From NCBI RefSeq assembly GCF_016745235.1, contig NZ_JAELVM010000003.1:744001-808000 (forward strand): a stretch of DNA of 64,000 nucleotides, given 5' to 3'. This document shows, piece after piece, positions 51,295 to 60,105 of the stretch. The stretch is from Chryseobacterium endalhagicum. Its GTDB lineage: Bacteria > Bacteroidota > Bacteroidia > Flavobacteriales > Weeksellaceae. Under the pieces are notes generated by a model. It did not search any database and was not told the origin of the DNA. It worked only from the letters and a program-made list of their open reading frames with translations. The position numbers were made by a program, and so were the translations under genes. Each line of letters begins with the position of its first letter. The stretch's first letter is position 1.

Positions 51295-52348
51295 TCAGGT
51301 CAATAATTAAGGTTACAATATAGCGGTCGCTGGTACTTTCAACGGTAAGAATATGCTTTGGGTAAAGCAGTTCAAGCTGTCTTCGGATATTCTTCAGGCC
51401 TATTTTTGTAGAATTTCCGTGGGGTTTTTCTTCTTTTGAATTTTCGATATGGTAATGGAGAATGCCGCTTTTCAGCTGAATATCAATATGAATAAAACTC
51501 TGTCCCAAAGTCTCAGAAACACCATGTTTAAAAGCATTTTCAACAAACTGGATCAGAATAAGCGGTGAAATTTCCTGGGAAGGATGATCAATATCTTCAT
51601 TAAAACGGATCACCAGATCATGGTGGCGGATCTGCTGGATCTGCAGGAAATCCCTGATATTTTCCACATCTTTATCTATCGAAATATATCTTTCCGCAGC
51701 CTCATAAATATTATACCGCATCACTTTGGAAAGCTGCAGGATGACATCAGGCGTTTCATCGGCTTTTTTAAGCGCCATTCCATAGATATTATTAAGGGTA
51801 TTAAAGAGAAAATGAGGATTGATCTGGGCTTTTAACATCGTCAGCTCCTGATCCAGCTTTTCTGCTTTTAATTGCGAGAACTGTTCCTTCAAAACATTTT
51901 TCTGCCGGGTAATTTCCACGCCGAAAATCAAGCCTGCCAGGAAAATAAGATCCATAAAGGAATTGAAAACCACCAGCCCGTTGATAAACCCAGAAGGTTC
52001 TTTTCCATCCAGTGTTTCCACAACTCCATAGATGTGGGGATAAATAATATAATGGGTAAAAAAACGGTGCGCCAGAACGGCTGCAACAATAATAAAGCAA
52101 TAGAAAATGGAGTTCAGAAATTTCCTGATTCCGCTTTTTTCATAAACATACAGCAGTGCATACGCCATCGGCATTTTGATCAAAAGATAGCCGAATTCCA
52201 GAAGCACTGTATTCTGAAGCCTTGTCTGCCATTCTGCATCGGGAAACTGATACCTTGACCAGTAAAAATCCAGATAAACCTCCAGAATATAGTACAGGAT
52301 CCAAAAGAGCAGATGCACATATAATTTTGATTTTCTGTCTGGTTTCAA
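51275..52348 (-). CDS. LytS-type sensor histidine kinase
   Basis: A 357-aa membrane kinase. Four hydrophobic segments (about 10-28, 48-70, 80-100, 125-147), a short coiled coil, then the His_kinase domain with H179 in AQINPHFLFNTLNNIYG and the ATPase part PLILIQFVENAFKHGV (N-box). There is no extracytoplasmic sensor domain of note. It forms a pair with the overlapping LytTR regulator. Confidence 0.93.
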   Translation of the reverse strand: MKPDRKSKLYVHLLFWILYYILEVYLDFYWSRYQFPDAEWQTRLQNTVLLEFGYLLIKMPMAYALLYVYEKSGIRKFLNSIFYCFIIVAAVLAHRFFTHYIIYPHIYGVVETLDGKEPSGFINGLVVFNSFMDLIFLAGLIFGVEITRQKNVLKEQFSQLKAEKLDQELTMLKAQINPHFLFNTLNNIYGMALKKADETPDVILQLSKVMRYNIYEAAERYISIDKDVENIRDFLQIQQIRHHDLVIRFNEDIDHPSQEISPLILIQFVENAFKHGVSETLGQSFIHIDIQLKSGILHYHIENSKEEKPHGNSTKIGLKNIRRQLELLYPKHILTVESTSDRYIVTLIIDLNDSSRF

Positions 52349-52427
52349 AGGTGATGGGATTTACTATGCAAAATACTATATTTCGGCATGAGATAAAAAT
52401 ATAAAACATACAACCCCAACTAAGCGT

Positions 52428-52823
52428 CTACGAACTCCGGTTTTCTTTGTATTGGTAAAGGTATTTTGTAAATATAAGCTGTAAGAAACAACAGATGAGC
52501 AAAACATTAAATTCAATTCCATTGGTCCCGCCACCTACTACGTACCAGCCGTTTTGCCAGTGTACTAAATAAATTCCTAGCATGAGGATCAAAATATGAG
52601 CCACAGAAACCGCTTTAACATACCGGTCCGACCAGATCAGAAAAACAGAAAAAAGATGAATCAGCTTCACGGTCCAGGCCAGATAGATCCCGAACGGGCT
52701 GAAACCGATGGTATCCAGATAAAGACGCCCAAAATCATTGACATCTCCGCTGAAAATAGAGACTACACTGTGCATCAGTAAAATAACCGACAATGCTGAA
52801 CGGAGATAGAAATTCTGTTTCAT
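52428..52823 (-). CDS. DoxX-like membrane protein
   Basis: A 131-aa protein with four membrane helices, similar to the DoxX family: ALSVILLMHSVVSIF at the N-terminus, TVKLIHLFSVFLIW, LILMLGIYLVHWQNGW and the conserved GWYVVGGGTNGIEFNVLLI. Function in this subgroup is unknown. It lies 80 nt upstream of the sensor kinase on the same strand and may belong to its operon. Confidence 0.82.
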   Translation of the reverse strand: MKQNFYLRSALSVILLMHSVVSIFSGDVNDFGRLYLDTIGFSPFGIYLAWTVKLIHLFSVFLIWSDRYVKAVSVAHILILMLGIYLVHWQNGWYVVGGGTNGIEFNVLLICCFLQLIFTKYLYQYKENRSS

Positions 52824-52879
52824 GAATCTAAGTTAAAAAATCATGGAAAAGAATGGGAATTGCGGCTTATGAACGGCTT

Positions 52880-53095
52880 AAAAGTGTATATGAAGGAGGG
52901 AAGTCAGAGGATGGAGGATGGAAGTTACTATCAGCCTGAAGATTTCTGGAAGTCAGCTCATATAACTTTTGTCTTCTAAATTTTAATGGTTAGGAGAAAG
53001 GAAGTCAGAAGAGGGAGGATGGAAGTGATTGGCAGACTTACATTTATCATAGCCCGCTTTCACAACCTCCATCTCCCCTCTTCCCTCTTCCAGCC
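52880..53095. repeat. Two copies of GAAGTCAGA-GATGGAAGT repeat
   Basis: GAAGTCAGAGGATGGAGGAT then GGAAGTTACT (52900-52929) and GAAGTCAGAAGAGGGAGGAT then GGAAGTGATT (53001-53030) are near-identical copies about 100 nt apart. Related text is found near 21609 and 47084 in the opposite orientation. No ORF. Confidence 0.75.
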
Positions 53096-53099
53096 CTGA

Positions 53100-53855
53100 T
53101 TATCTCGTCGTATATCCGCCGTTCGCGAAGATCGTCTGTCCGGTGATCCACCATCCTTCGGTTACAAGGAACTCTACTAATGGAGCGATATCTTTAATAT
53201 CCGTTAATCCACCCAATGCAGACGCAGATTTGTGATAAGCCACGGCATCCTCAGTTTCCTGCCCGTAAAAGAAAGGAGTATCCATAGGACCCGGCGCTAC
53301 TGCCGTTACAGAAATTCCTCTTCCTCCAAACTCTTTGGAAGCCGCTCTTGTAAAATGTTCTACCGGAGCTTTTGCCCCTGCATAGGTAGAATATAAGCCT
53401 GTATATGCAGCCAGCAATGAAGTAACGATCGTACAGATTTTACCGTTGTCATTCAGTTTTTTACCGGCTTCCTGAAGAAAGAAATAAGCTGATTTTGAAT
53501 TTACATTGAACATGGTATCATATTCTTCTTCCGTGGTTTCGCCGAAAGGTTTTTTAAGCACCATTCCTACGGTATTGATCGCAATATCTATCCCTCCGAA
53601 TCTGGCTACGGCTTCATCAAAGAATGTTTTAATATTCTCTACTTTGGTAAGATCTCCCTGAAACAGGAATGCTTCTGCTCCAAGCGCCTGAACTTCAGCC
53701 AGAGTCTTCTCACTATCTGCTCTTGAGCTTTCACTGTTATAATGAATCGCCAGTTTTGCACCTTTTGCAGCAAAATCCCTGCTCAGCAATCCTCCTAAAT
53801 TTTTGCCGCCTCCGGCAATTAATACTACTTTTCCTTTGACATCTTGTGTTGACAT
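53100..53855 (-). CDS. SDR family oxidoreductase
   Basis: A 251-aa classical short-chain dehydrogenase: GKVVLIAGGGKNLGGLLSRD (variant of the TGxxxGxG loop), INTVGMVLKKPFG in place of NNAG, active-site S with YAGAK (YxxxK), and the PGPMDTPFF segment. It resembles 3-oxoacyl-ACP reductase-like enzymes; the substrate is not known. Single gene. Confidence 0.9.
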   Translation of the reverse strand: MSTQDVKGKVVLIAGGGKNLGGLLSRDFAAKGAKLAIHYNSESSRADSEKTLAEVQALGAEAFLFQGDLTKVENIKTFFDEAVARFGGIDIAINTVGMVLKKPFGETTEEEYDTMFNVNSKSAYFFLQEAGKKLNDNGKICTIVTSLLAAYTGLYSTYAGAKAPVEHFTRAASKEFGGRGISVTAVAPGPMDTPFFYGQETEDAVAYHKSASALGGLTDIKDIAPLVEFLVTEGWWITGQTIFANGGYTTR

Positions 53856-53875
53856 TATGTGTTGTTTTTAAATGT

Positions 53876-54180
53876 TACTGAAACAAAGATGGACAAAGAC
53901 CGCCAATTCATCATGGTGAATCTTTCGGAAACTGTAATGAATTCCGAATTTCCCACACCTATCAGAGCAAAACATTAATTAAAATCTAAGAACAATATTT
54001 TTTTTCAGAAACTTTTATAAAATATATCACATTACATACCAGCAGGATACACTCTTCAAACGGCCTGATATTCAATATCCGCACAATAGATCTCCAAAAT
54101 AAGTGATTTTTAGGCACAGCATTTGCAGCTCCATGAACCGTATTATACACCACTTCATTTTTATAATATATTTTTTTTAT
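53876..54180. other. Gap in front of an orphan terminator
   Basis: Only the SDR promoter is expected here on the minus strand, yet a strong plus-strand terminator lies at 54181. A -7-like GCATTTG at 54119-54125 lacks the TA. No convincing ORF; a small RNA is possible. Confidence 0.4.
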
Positions 54181-54209
54181 AATCCTCAGAATCCTGAGGA
54201 TTTTTTTAT
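54181..54209 (+). terminator. Orphan intrinsic terminator
   Basis: AATCCTCAG (54181-54189) and CTGAGGATT (54194-54202) with a 4-nt loop and TTTTTTATT behind. No plus-strand gene precedes it. Confidence 0.85.
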
Positions 54210-54313
54210 TTTAAACAAGACAAATAATGAAACAAATACTTCCTTTTTCAGAGAACACAAAATACTTTTTTGATAATCAATGATTTAAAATAGGTTTATT
54301 CGGTTAATTGTCG

Positions 54314-54563
54314 TATATTTGTACATTAATTAATAGGCCGATGCCTTTGCCCTCTGTTATAGTTTAGAAAATCATTCTTTTCAGTCCCCGCTTTTTCAGA
54401 CGCCTCATTTTTTAAAATGACTTCTTTTATTCATAAACAGCCCAGATACAACTTTGGCGTTTGGTTTCACAAAGAAGGACGGACGGACAACCGCAGACTT
54501 TACAAGTACACGGCAGATCAGGTAACAAATATTACAATTTAAAATTAAATACTACAATAATTT
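54314..54563 (+). promoter_or_regulatory. Promoter and conserved 5' leader of the cold-shock-domain gene
   Basis: TATATTTG at 54314-54321 is the -7 box. The leader of about 235 nt starts with blocks shared with 45462-45856: AGGCC (54335), TGCCTT (54342), AGTTTAGAAAATC (54361), TTCTTTTCAGT (54375) and GCTTTTTCAG (54390). Confidence 0.75.
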
Positions 54564-54992
54564 ATGGCAGACTCTTTTTCTAAAAAAGAAAATTTCAAGA
54601 AAAAAATTCAAAAGCAAAAAGAAAAAGCGCTGAGACGCGAAGATCGTAAAACGAACAACAACAAAGGATCGGAAGATGTTTTCATGTATGTAGATGAATT
54701 CGGAAGACTTACTCCTACACCTCCTGAAGACAGAGAAAGACAGGAAGTAAACATTGATGACATCCAGCTTGGTGCTGCTCCTATTATGGAGGAAGATATC
54801 AGAAAGTCAGGAATCATCACTTTCCACAGTGAAAAAGGATACGGATTCATTACGGAAGACAATACCAAAGAAAATATTTTCTTCCACAACAACAGCTGTG
54901 CTCATCCTGTAAAAAAGGGGAACAAGGTTTCTTTCGAGAAAGAAAAGTCTCCAAAAGGATTCTCTGCTGTTAATATCCAGTTGATCAAATAA
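54564..54992 (+). CDS. Cold-shock domain protein with basic N-terminal extension
   Basis: A 142-aa protein. The first ~35 residues are a Lys/Arg-rich helix (KKENFKKKIQKQKEKALRRE), followed by a short linker and a C-terminal cold-shock domain at about 80-142: SGIITFHSEKGYGFITEDN with RNP1 (KGYGFI) and NIFFHNNSC with RNP2. The extension probably strengthens RNA or ribosome binding. The 5' leader and terminator mark it as a single-gene unit. Confidence 0.93.
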   Translation: MADSFSKKENFKKKIQKQKEKALRREDRKTNNNKGSEDVFMYVDEFGRLTPTPPEDRERQEVNIDDIQLGAAPIMEEDIRKSGIITFHSEKGYGFITEDNTKENIFFHNNSCAHPVKKGNKVSFEKEKSPKGFSAVNIQLIK

Positions 54993-55035
54993 CATAACAG
55001 ATCTGCACGATTGACGCAGATTAGTAAGACAATAA

Positions 55036-55064
55036 AGAAAGCCGTCCTTTTGGGGCGGCTTTTA
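55036..55064 (+). terminator. Intrinsic terminator of the cold-shock-domain gene
   Basis: AAAGCCGTCC/GGGGCGGCTTTT around a TTTT loop (55038-55064). Confidence 0.85.
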
Positions 55065-55129
55065 TCCTTTAAAACATAAAAAATTTAACGCAAGTTTTCT
55101 ATTTTAATACTGCCTATTTTAAGATGGCA

Positions 55130-55155
55130 AAAACAGAATCAATTATCATTGATTC
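55130..55155 (-). terminator. Probable terminator of the 57-55 kb minus-strand operon
   Basis: GAATCAA (55136-55142) pairs with TTGATTC (55149-55155); the minus strand continues TGTTTTTGCC. Confidence 0.6.
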
Positions 55156-55189
55156 GATTAAGCAGATGTGATATTAATTCAATTGAGAT

Positions 55190-55645
55190 TTATTTGAACA
55201 TTTTTTCCAGCACGGCATACCGGTAATCGAAAATATGCTGTAATTTCTTCCTGACAAAAAGAGCGTGCGCTATTTCACCCAAAAATCCCAGCGGAAGTTC
55301 GTAATCTATAGTATCTTTCATCAGGACTCCTTTTTCATTGGGAATAAACTCGTGATGATGGTGCCATAATTTATAAGGTCCTTTGTTCTGAAAGTCAATA
55401 AAGCTTTTCTGGAAATCTACTTTAATGATTTCGGTCTGCCATTTCATTTTTATTCCAAACAGCGGTGAAACATAGTAATCGATCAGCATTCCTTCATAAA
55501 TCTCATCATTTTCCATTGCGGTCAGTACAATGAAATTCATGTCTTTTGGGGTAATCTCGGAAAGGTTACCGGCTCCGGAAAAGAATTTCCAAGCTGTTTC
55601 AATCGTACAATTCAGCTGCTGTTCGCGAAAAAGGCGGTGCTTCAT
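55190..55645 (-). CDS. SRPBCC family protein
   Basis: A 151-aa START/Bet v1-like protein: HRLFREQQLNCTIETAWKFFSGAGNLSEITP at the N-terminus and the strand pattern YYVSPLFGIKMKWQTEI, KLWHHHHEFIPNEKGVLMKDTIDYELPLG typical for the SRPBCC superfamily group that binds hydrophobic ligands. Ligand unknown. It is 16 nt downstream of the L,D-transpeptidase gene, in a probable three-gene operon. Confidence 0.87.
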   Translation of the reverse strand: MKHRLFREQQLNCTIETAWKFFSGAGNLSEITPKDMNFIVLTAMENDEIYEGMLIDYYVSPLFGIKMKWQTEIIKVDFQKSFIDFQNKGPYKLWHHHHEFIPNEKGVLMKDTIDYELPLGFLGEIAHALFVRKKLQHIFDYRYAVLEKMFK

Positions 55646-55661
55646 GTTTTCTGTGTATATT

Positions 55662-56309
55662 TTATTGATACATCCACATCAGAACCGGCTTCCGGGTCTT
55701 CTGTAGCATTGGGTCTATTTCTCTCATGGCATTATTGGAAACCGTAGGACAGCCCCAGCCTTCCGGGGAGCCTTTTGGAAAAACTTCGTCATCACTCATC
55801 TGATCCCAGGAGTGAAATACAATATATCTCTTCAAAGCATTGCTGTTGGTTTCTTCCAAGCCATGCATCAGGTATTTGACATTAATTCCCCATTCGCTGT
55901 GGCCTCTTCCTTCCAGTTTATATTTTCCCAAAGATGAAAGATGGCTTCCGTCTTCATTACTGAACTCAGGGCGGTCCTTTGAACCGTCAAAGCTCCATGG
56001 GTTGGAACCGCAACCATGACCAACGAGATATTCCCTGATCACTGATTTCTTTTTAAAATCCCAGACAAAAAATCTTTTGACTCCGGAATGGATGCTCATA
56101 TCGATCAGGATACAGAAATCTGTACTGAATTTTTTTGCAACACAGAATTTCAGGGCTTCTTCAGCTTTAGCTTCGATTTTGGAGAAATCAGGTTCAGTTT
56201 TTTGCGGCTCTTTTACAACAGAATTTGTTACCGGAACACGTTTCTCCTTAGGCTCGTAGCTGCAGGAAAACACCAGATGAATAGCCAGAAGAACGGCAAT
56301 AATCTTCAT
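55662..56309 (-). CDS. L,D-transpeptidase catalytic domain lipoprotein (YkuD_2 type)
   Basis: A 215-aa protein. The signal peptide ends in LVFSC, a lipobox. The catalytic region has VGHGCGSNPWSFDGS, SSLGKYKLEGRG, and HSWDQMSDDEVFPKGSPEGWGCPTVSNNAM, where the His and the Cys of GWGCPTVS fit the active site of murein L,D-transpeptidase catalytic-domain proteins. Probably modifies or anchors to peptidoglycan. It is 5 nt downstream of the DUF2459 gene. Confidence 0.85.
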   Translation of the reverse strand: MKIIAVLLAIHLVFSCSYEPKEKRVPVTNSVVKEPQKTEPDFSKIEAKAEEALKFCVAKKFSTDFCILIDMSIHSGVKRFFVWDFKKKSVIREYLVGHGCGSNPWSFDGSKDRPEFSNEDGSHLSSLGKYKLEGRGHSEWGINVKYLMHGLEETNSNALKRYIVFHSWDQMSDDEVFPKGSPEGWGCPTVSNNAMREIDPMLQKTRKPVLMWMYQ

Positions 56310-56314
56310 TAAAA

Positions 56315-56998
56315 CTATTTATAATGTCTGAAAATCCCAAAATCTGATGCTGTCCAAAGAGCGGCTTTCTGTCCGGCAGCCTTCAGCGCATCGTTCGACC
56401 AGGTGTTGCAGGTATTGAGGAAACTGTATTTCCCTTTCGCATCATAAAACGCATCATTAACGTCATAAACAGCATCTGTAGGAATCAGGATGAAGTTTCC
56501 GTTCTGATCCCTGTCAAATTTATCTTCCACGAATTTTACCAGTTTTTTGTACTGATCTCTGCTGATCATGATCATTTTACAGTCATCCCCTTCTTTCATA
56601 GTTTTATAATAAGAACAGTGCATAGCAGAATCACTGAGCCAGAATGCAGCATTGAAAGCCGTGGAAAACTTCAGATCCGCCCAGGTCGGGGTATCAAGAT
56701 AAAAGCCTTTATCGCCCCAGCCTATTCCTATATAATTATAATCCGTACGCTTTGATTTTGTATTGGAAAACGGAACTTTTGCTCCCCAATCCTGAAGATC
56801 ATTCTTTACAGGCATCACAATATCGGTATGAACGCCATTGGTATAGATATAAATCGGAATATCTTTCGGCTGCCCGTCATCTTCTGCAGAAACTTCTATC
56901 AACGGCAGTACAAGCGCCAGAACAACGTAAAGCGCAACAATTCCTACAATAACTCCCAGCGTTTTCAGGATATAAATCAATACAATTTTCACATTCAT
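56315..56998 (-). CDS. DUF2459/TIGR02117 family protein
   Basis: A 227-aa protein with an N-terminal membrane helix (about 7-33). IYIYTNGVHTDIVMPV, YIGIGWGDKGFYLDTPTW and the C-terminal NTCNTWSNDALKAAGQKAALWTASDFGI agree with the TIGR02117 family, which is sometimes found near urease and polyhydroxyalkanoate genes but is of unknown function. The NTCNTW (Cys) and GVHTD (His) residues suggest an NlpC/P60-like protease-type active site; this is an inference. First gene of a three-gene operon. Confidence 0.85.
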   Translation of the reverse strand: MNVKIVLIYILKTLGVIVGIVALYVVLALVLPLIEVSAEDDGQPKDIPIYIYTNGVHTDIVMPVKNDLQDWGAKVPFSNTKSKRTDYNYIGIGWGDKGFYLDTPTWADLKFSTAFNAAFWLSDSAMHCSYYKTMKEGDDCKMIMISRDQYKKLVKFVEDKFDRDQNGNFILIPTDAVYDVNDAFYDAKGKYSFLNTCNTWSNDALKAAGQKAALWTASDFGIFRHYK

Positions 56999-57087
56999 GT
57001 TTAATAAAATTTAATCTTCAATTTTCTGTAAAAGTATTTGTTTTAATCGAAAAATTGATTAAATTTAGTTACGAAATATTCACAAAT

Positions 57088-57168
57088 ATGCGTAAAAATA
57101 CAAAATCCCAAAAAAGATTTAAAGTAAGAGTAAAAACAGCTCCAAAAAGAGTACAAAAAAAACGTTGA
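57088..57168 (+). CDS. Very small, highly basic protein (26 aa)
   Basis: ATG-to-TGA frame MRKNTKSQKRFKVRVKTAPK followed by RVQKKR: 12 of 26 residues are Lys or Arg and none is acidic. The composition is that of tiny ribosome-associated proteins; it is not ribosomal protein THX by sequence. Divergent from the DUF2459 gene. No good promoter or terminator was found, so expression is uncertain. Confidence 0.5.
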   Translation: MRKNTKSQKRFKVRVKTAPKRVQKKR

Positions 57169-57354
57169 TTTTCGGTGGGACTTCCGTCTCCTGAGAGTCA
57201 ATTTTTCTTTTTAGGAAAAGCTTTTTAAAGATTCTTATACCATTAGATCTTATCCTCCTTAAAGCAGACTGCTTAAGGGATGGCTGGTTATCCTCCTGAG
57301 TTTTGGAACCTTAAAATTCCAGATGAGGATTTGTCACCAAAATTTTGGATAAAA
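57169..57354. other. Intergenic region, no gene seen
   Basis: It contains loosely paired words (TCCTCCTGAGTTTTGGAA ... TTCCAGATGAGGA near 57291-57330) but no ORF or clear terminator. Confidence 0.4.
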
Positions 57355-57602
57355 AAAGATTGTGAATAGAGAATGGGGCAATTGTCAATGAGTGAATGGT
57401 GAATTTTAGAACTGCAGTAATTGACTATTGACTTGCGAAGCAAAATTGACATTTCACACTAAAGATTGTCAATGAGCGAATGGTCAATTGTGAATTTTAA
57501 AATTGCCATAAATTGACTATTGACTTGCGAAGCAAAATTGACATTTCACGGTAATGAACACAACCCGCGACTAGCGGTGGCTTCGAGAGCCTCAGCCTCC
57601 GG
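57355..57602. repeat. Repeat block: CTATTGACTTGCGAAGCAAAATTG family and GGTGGCTTCGAG hairpin
   Basis: Two tandem units about 92 nt apart each carry CTATTGACTTGCGAAGCAAAATTG-type text (57425-57448, 57517-57540), the inverse complement of the repeat at 20470-20493. Next to it, 57574-57602 is a copy of the GGTGGCTGAGG element of 3209-3236, inverted. No ORF. Confidence 0.87.
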
Positions 57603-57762
57603 TAGAAATCTCACTTACAAATCTTTATCATTCTTACAAAATTTTGGACTTATTCTTTCCAACTTTAAAATGTTCCAAGCAACTCGTATCCAACAATCCG
57701 AGAATATCATTTATAGCTCAAAAACACTTAAACCCTCCTATTCTCAAACCCGCAACCCGCAA

Positions 57763-58719
57763 CTATAAACCGCTATCCGAAGATCGTTCCAGAAACTCTA
57801 TATTTCGTTTCAGGCCGGCAAATTTGGTTCTCTTCACCGGAGATTTTCTGAATATTTCGGAGAATATTTCCTGGGTAATTTCCTTCCACTCTTCTTTCTT
57901 AAAGCTTTTCAGTGATTCGTTGGGTGCAAATTTCGCCTGACGGTTGGGTGCAGAGAACCTGTTCCATGGGCAAACGTCCTGGCAGATATCACATCCGAAC
58001 ATCCAGTCCTCCATTCTTCCTTTAAAATGGTCCGGAATTTCATTTTTCAGCTCTATTGTGGCATAAGAGATACAGCGGCTTCCATCAATGATTTTATCGG
58101 AGACAATTGCATCTGTAGGACACGCATCGATACATTTTCTGCAGGTCCCGCAATGATCTGTGGTGGCATGATCAGGAGTCAGTTCCAAATCGCAGATGAT
58201 TTCTGCCAAAAAGTAAAATGAGCCGTTCTGTTTGGTAATAAGATTGGCATTTTTCCCAACCCAGCCAATGCCTGACTTCCTTGCCCAGCTTCTTTCCATC
58301 ACAGGCGCAGAATCTACAAAAACCCGGAAGCCAAACTCTCCTATTTCTTCCTGCAGCTCTGAAACCATCTCGCGGAGAATTTCTTTCACTACTTCATGAT
58401 AATCTTCAGCGTAAGCATATTTGGAAATCTTATAATTTTCCAGGGCAGAAATTTTTTCTTCAGGAAAGTAGTTGTAAGAAAGTGAAATAACAGATTTCGA
58501 ACCTTCTACAAGGAGCCTTGGATCAAGTCTTTTATCGAAATGATTTTCCATGTATTTCATTTCACCATGGAAGTTATTTTTCAACCAATTTTCAAGATTA
58601 GGTGCATCTTCTTCTAAGAAATCCGCTTTCGAGATACCGCAGCTCTGAAATCCAAAACGTTCTGCTTTGGACTTTATTAACTGAGCGTGTTTTCCGGCAT
58701 TGGAATTGAGAATTTTCAC
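57763..58719 (-). CDS. queG: Epoxyqueuosine reductase
   Basis: A 318-aa iron-sulfur cobalamin enzyme of the last step of queuosine synthesis. It shows [35 protein letters not shown], and two [4Fe-4S] motifs, [16 protein letters not shown] and [11 protein letters not shown]. Length is slightly shorter than in some species but complete. Repeat sequences follow its stop codon. Confidence 0.96.
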   Translation of the reverse strand: MKILNSNAGKHAQLIKSKAERFGFQSCGISKADFLEEDAPNLENWLKNNFHGEMKYMENHFDKRLDPRLLVEGSKSVISLSYNYFPEEKISALENYKISKYAYAEDYHEVVKEILREMVSELQEEIGEFGFRVFVDSAPVMERSWARKSGIGWVGKNANLITKQNGSFYFLAEIICDLELTPDHATTDHCGTCRKCIDACPTDAIVSDKIIDGSRCISYATIELKNEIPDHFKGRMEDWMFGCDICQDVCPWNRFSAPNRQAKFAPNESLKSFKKEEWKEITQEIFSEIFRKSPVKRTKFAGLKRNIEFLERSSDSGL

Positions 58720-58720
58720 C

Positions 58721-58750
58721 TTGCAAAATTAAGATTAATTTATATATTTG
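58721..58750 (+). promoter_or_regulatory. Bacteroidota-type promoter for the 58821 gene
   Basis: TTG at 58721-58723 and TATATTTG at 58743-58750, 19 nt apart. Confidence 0.8.
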
Positions 58751-58820
58751 CGGCGGTTAAAAAAATCATTATTTTAAATAGAGATTTAACACATTTATAA
58801 AAAAAACGAAACCATAAATT

Positions 58821-60032
58821 ATGAAAAAAACCGGTCTGCTGATTGCTATTCTGGCTGCAAGTGTTTCTTATGCACAAATTAAATTTGAAAAAGGATACTT
58901 CATTAACAACTCGGGTGAAAAAACAGAAGTATTTATTAAAAATTTAGACTGGAGAAATAATCCTGTTGAATTTGAATATAAGTCCGAAGAAAAGGGAGAA
59001 ATCAAAAAGGAAAGCATCAAAAATATCCAGGAATTCAGCATCGATGGAACCAGCAAATATATAAGAAAAAAGGTGATGATGGACCGGTCTTCTGCCAACC
59101 TAAACAGGATGTCTGACGAAAAAGCTCCGGATTTTAAGGAAGAAACTATATTCCTGAAATATATGATAGAGGGAAAAGCATCCCTTTTATACTATAACGG
59201 CCGAGATACAAAAAGATTTTTTTACAGCATAAACGGCTCTGAGCCTCAGCAGCTTATTTACAAACCTTATTACGTTACTGAAAACAAGGTTGCCTATAAT
59301 GAAGAATATAAAAAGCAGATCGCTGAAAATCTGGACTGCGGTATAAACAGTAAGGTTCTTGAAAAAGCAGAATACAAAGAAAAAAACTTAACCAATCTCT
59401 TTGTTCTGTATAATCAGTGTTCCGGCGGCGGAGTTTTACAATATGAAGAGGAAAAGGAGAAAAGGGATCTTTTTAATCTGAATATCAGACCCGGAATTAA
59501 TTTTTCTTCATTTAGTACCACCTATGCAGGTTTCTACTCTACTGATAAAACCAATTTTGCAAATAAAACATCATTCAGAATAGGACTTGAAGCTGAATTT
59601 ATTTTACCGTTTAATAAAAACAAATGGGCCATTTTCGTGGAACCAACGTATCAGTCATACAAAAGTGAAGCAGAAGAAACTGTTAGTCCGGGCACTCTCT
59701 TTGAATACAAAATGAAAAGCAACATAGACTATAAGTCGATAGAAGTTCCTTTTGGTATAAGACATTATTTTTTCCTAAGCAATAACTCAAAGGTTTTTGT
59801 GAACGCAGGCTATCTTATAGATTTTAAAATGAGTTCAAGTTTTACTCAGGGGCAACAATCCATTGAAGTGAAACCGGGAGGCAATTTTCTATTTGGAGCC
59901 GGATTTAAATACAATGACAGATTCAGTGCTGAAGTTAGAGTCGGAACGGCAAGAAGTCTGACTGGAAACTACCGTTTTCTGAGTTCTGATTACAGAACGG
60001 CATCAATAATTCTGGGCTATACCCTTTTCTAA
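58821..60032 (+). CDS. Outer-membrane beta-barrel protein (PorT-like) of unknown function
   Basis: A 403-aa protein with a signal peptide ending at VSYAQ (about residue 19). Residues ~25-190 form a soluble N-terminal part with a Cys pair (ENLDCGIN ... YNQCSGGG). Residues ~215-403 form a barrel: LNIRPGINFSSF, FRIGLEAEFILPF, WAIFVEPTYQSY, KSIEVPFGIRHYFF, and the C-terminal SIILGYTLF ending in Phe. The substrate is unknown. Single gene. Confidence 0.8.
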   Translation: MKKTGLLIAILAASVSYAQIKFEKGYFINNSGEKTEVFIKNLDWRNNPVEFEYKSEEKGEIKKESIKNIQEFSIDGTSKYIRKKVMMDRSSANLNRMSDEKAPDFKEETIFLKYMIEGKASLLYYNGRDTKRFFYSINGSEPQQLIYKPYYVTENKVAYNEEYKKQIAENLDCGINSKVLEKAEYKEKNLTNLFVLYNQCSGGGVLQYEEEKEKRDLFNLNIRPGINFSSFSTTYAGFYSTDKTNFANKTSFRIGLEAEFILPFNKNKWAIFVEPTYQSYKSEAEETVSPGTLFEYKMKSNIDYKSIEVPFGIRHYFFLSNNSKVFVNAGYLIDFKMSSSFTQGQQSIEVKPGGNFLFGAGFKYNDRFSAEVRVGTARSLTGNYRFLSSDYRTASIILGYTLF

Positions 60033-60105
60033 AAATTTTAAGACTTTTTTCAGAAAAAAATTACGTATTTTCGTTCTTATTTTTTAATCTATAAATTGAA
60101 TACTT

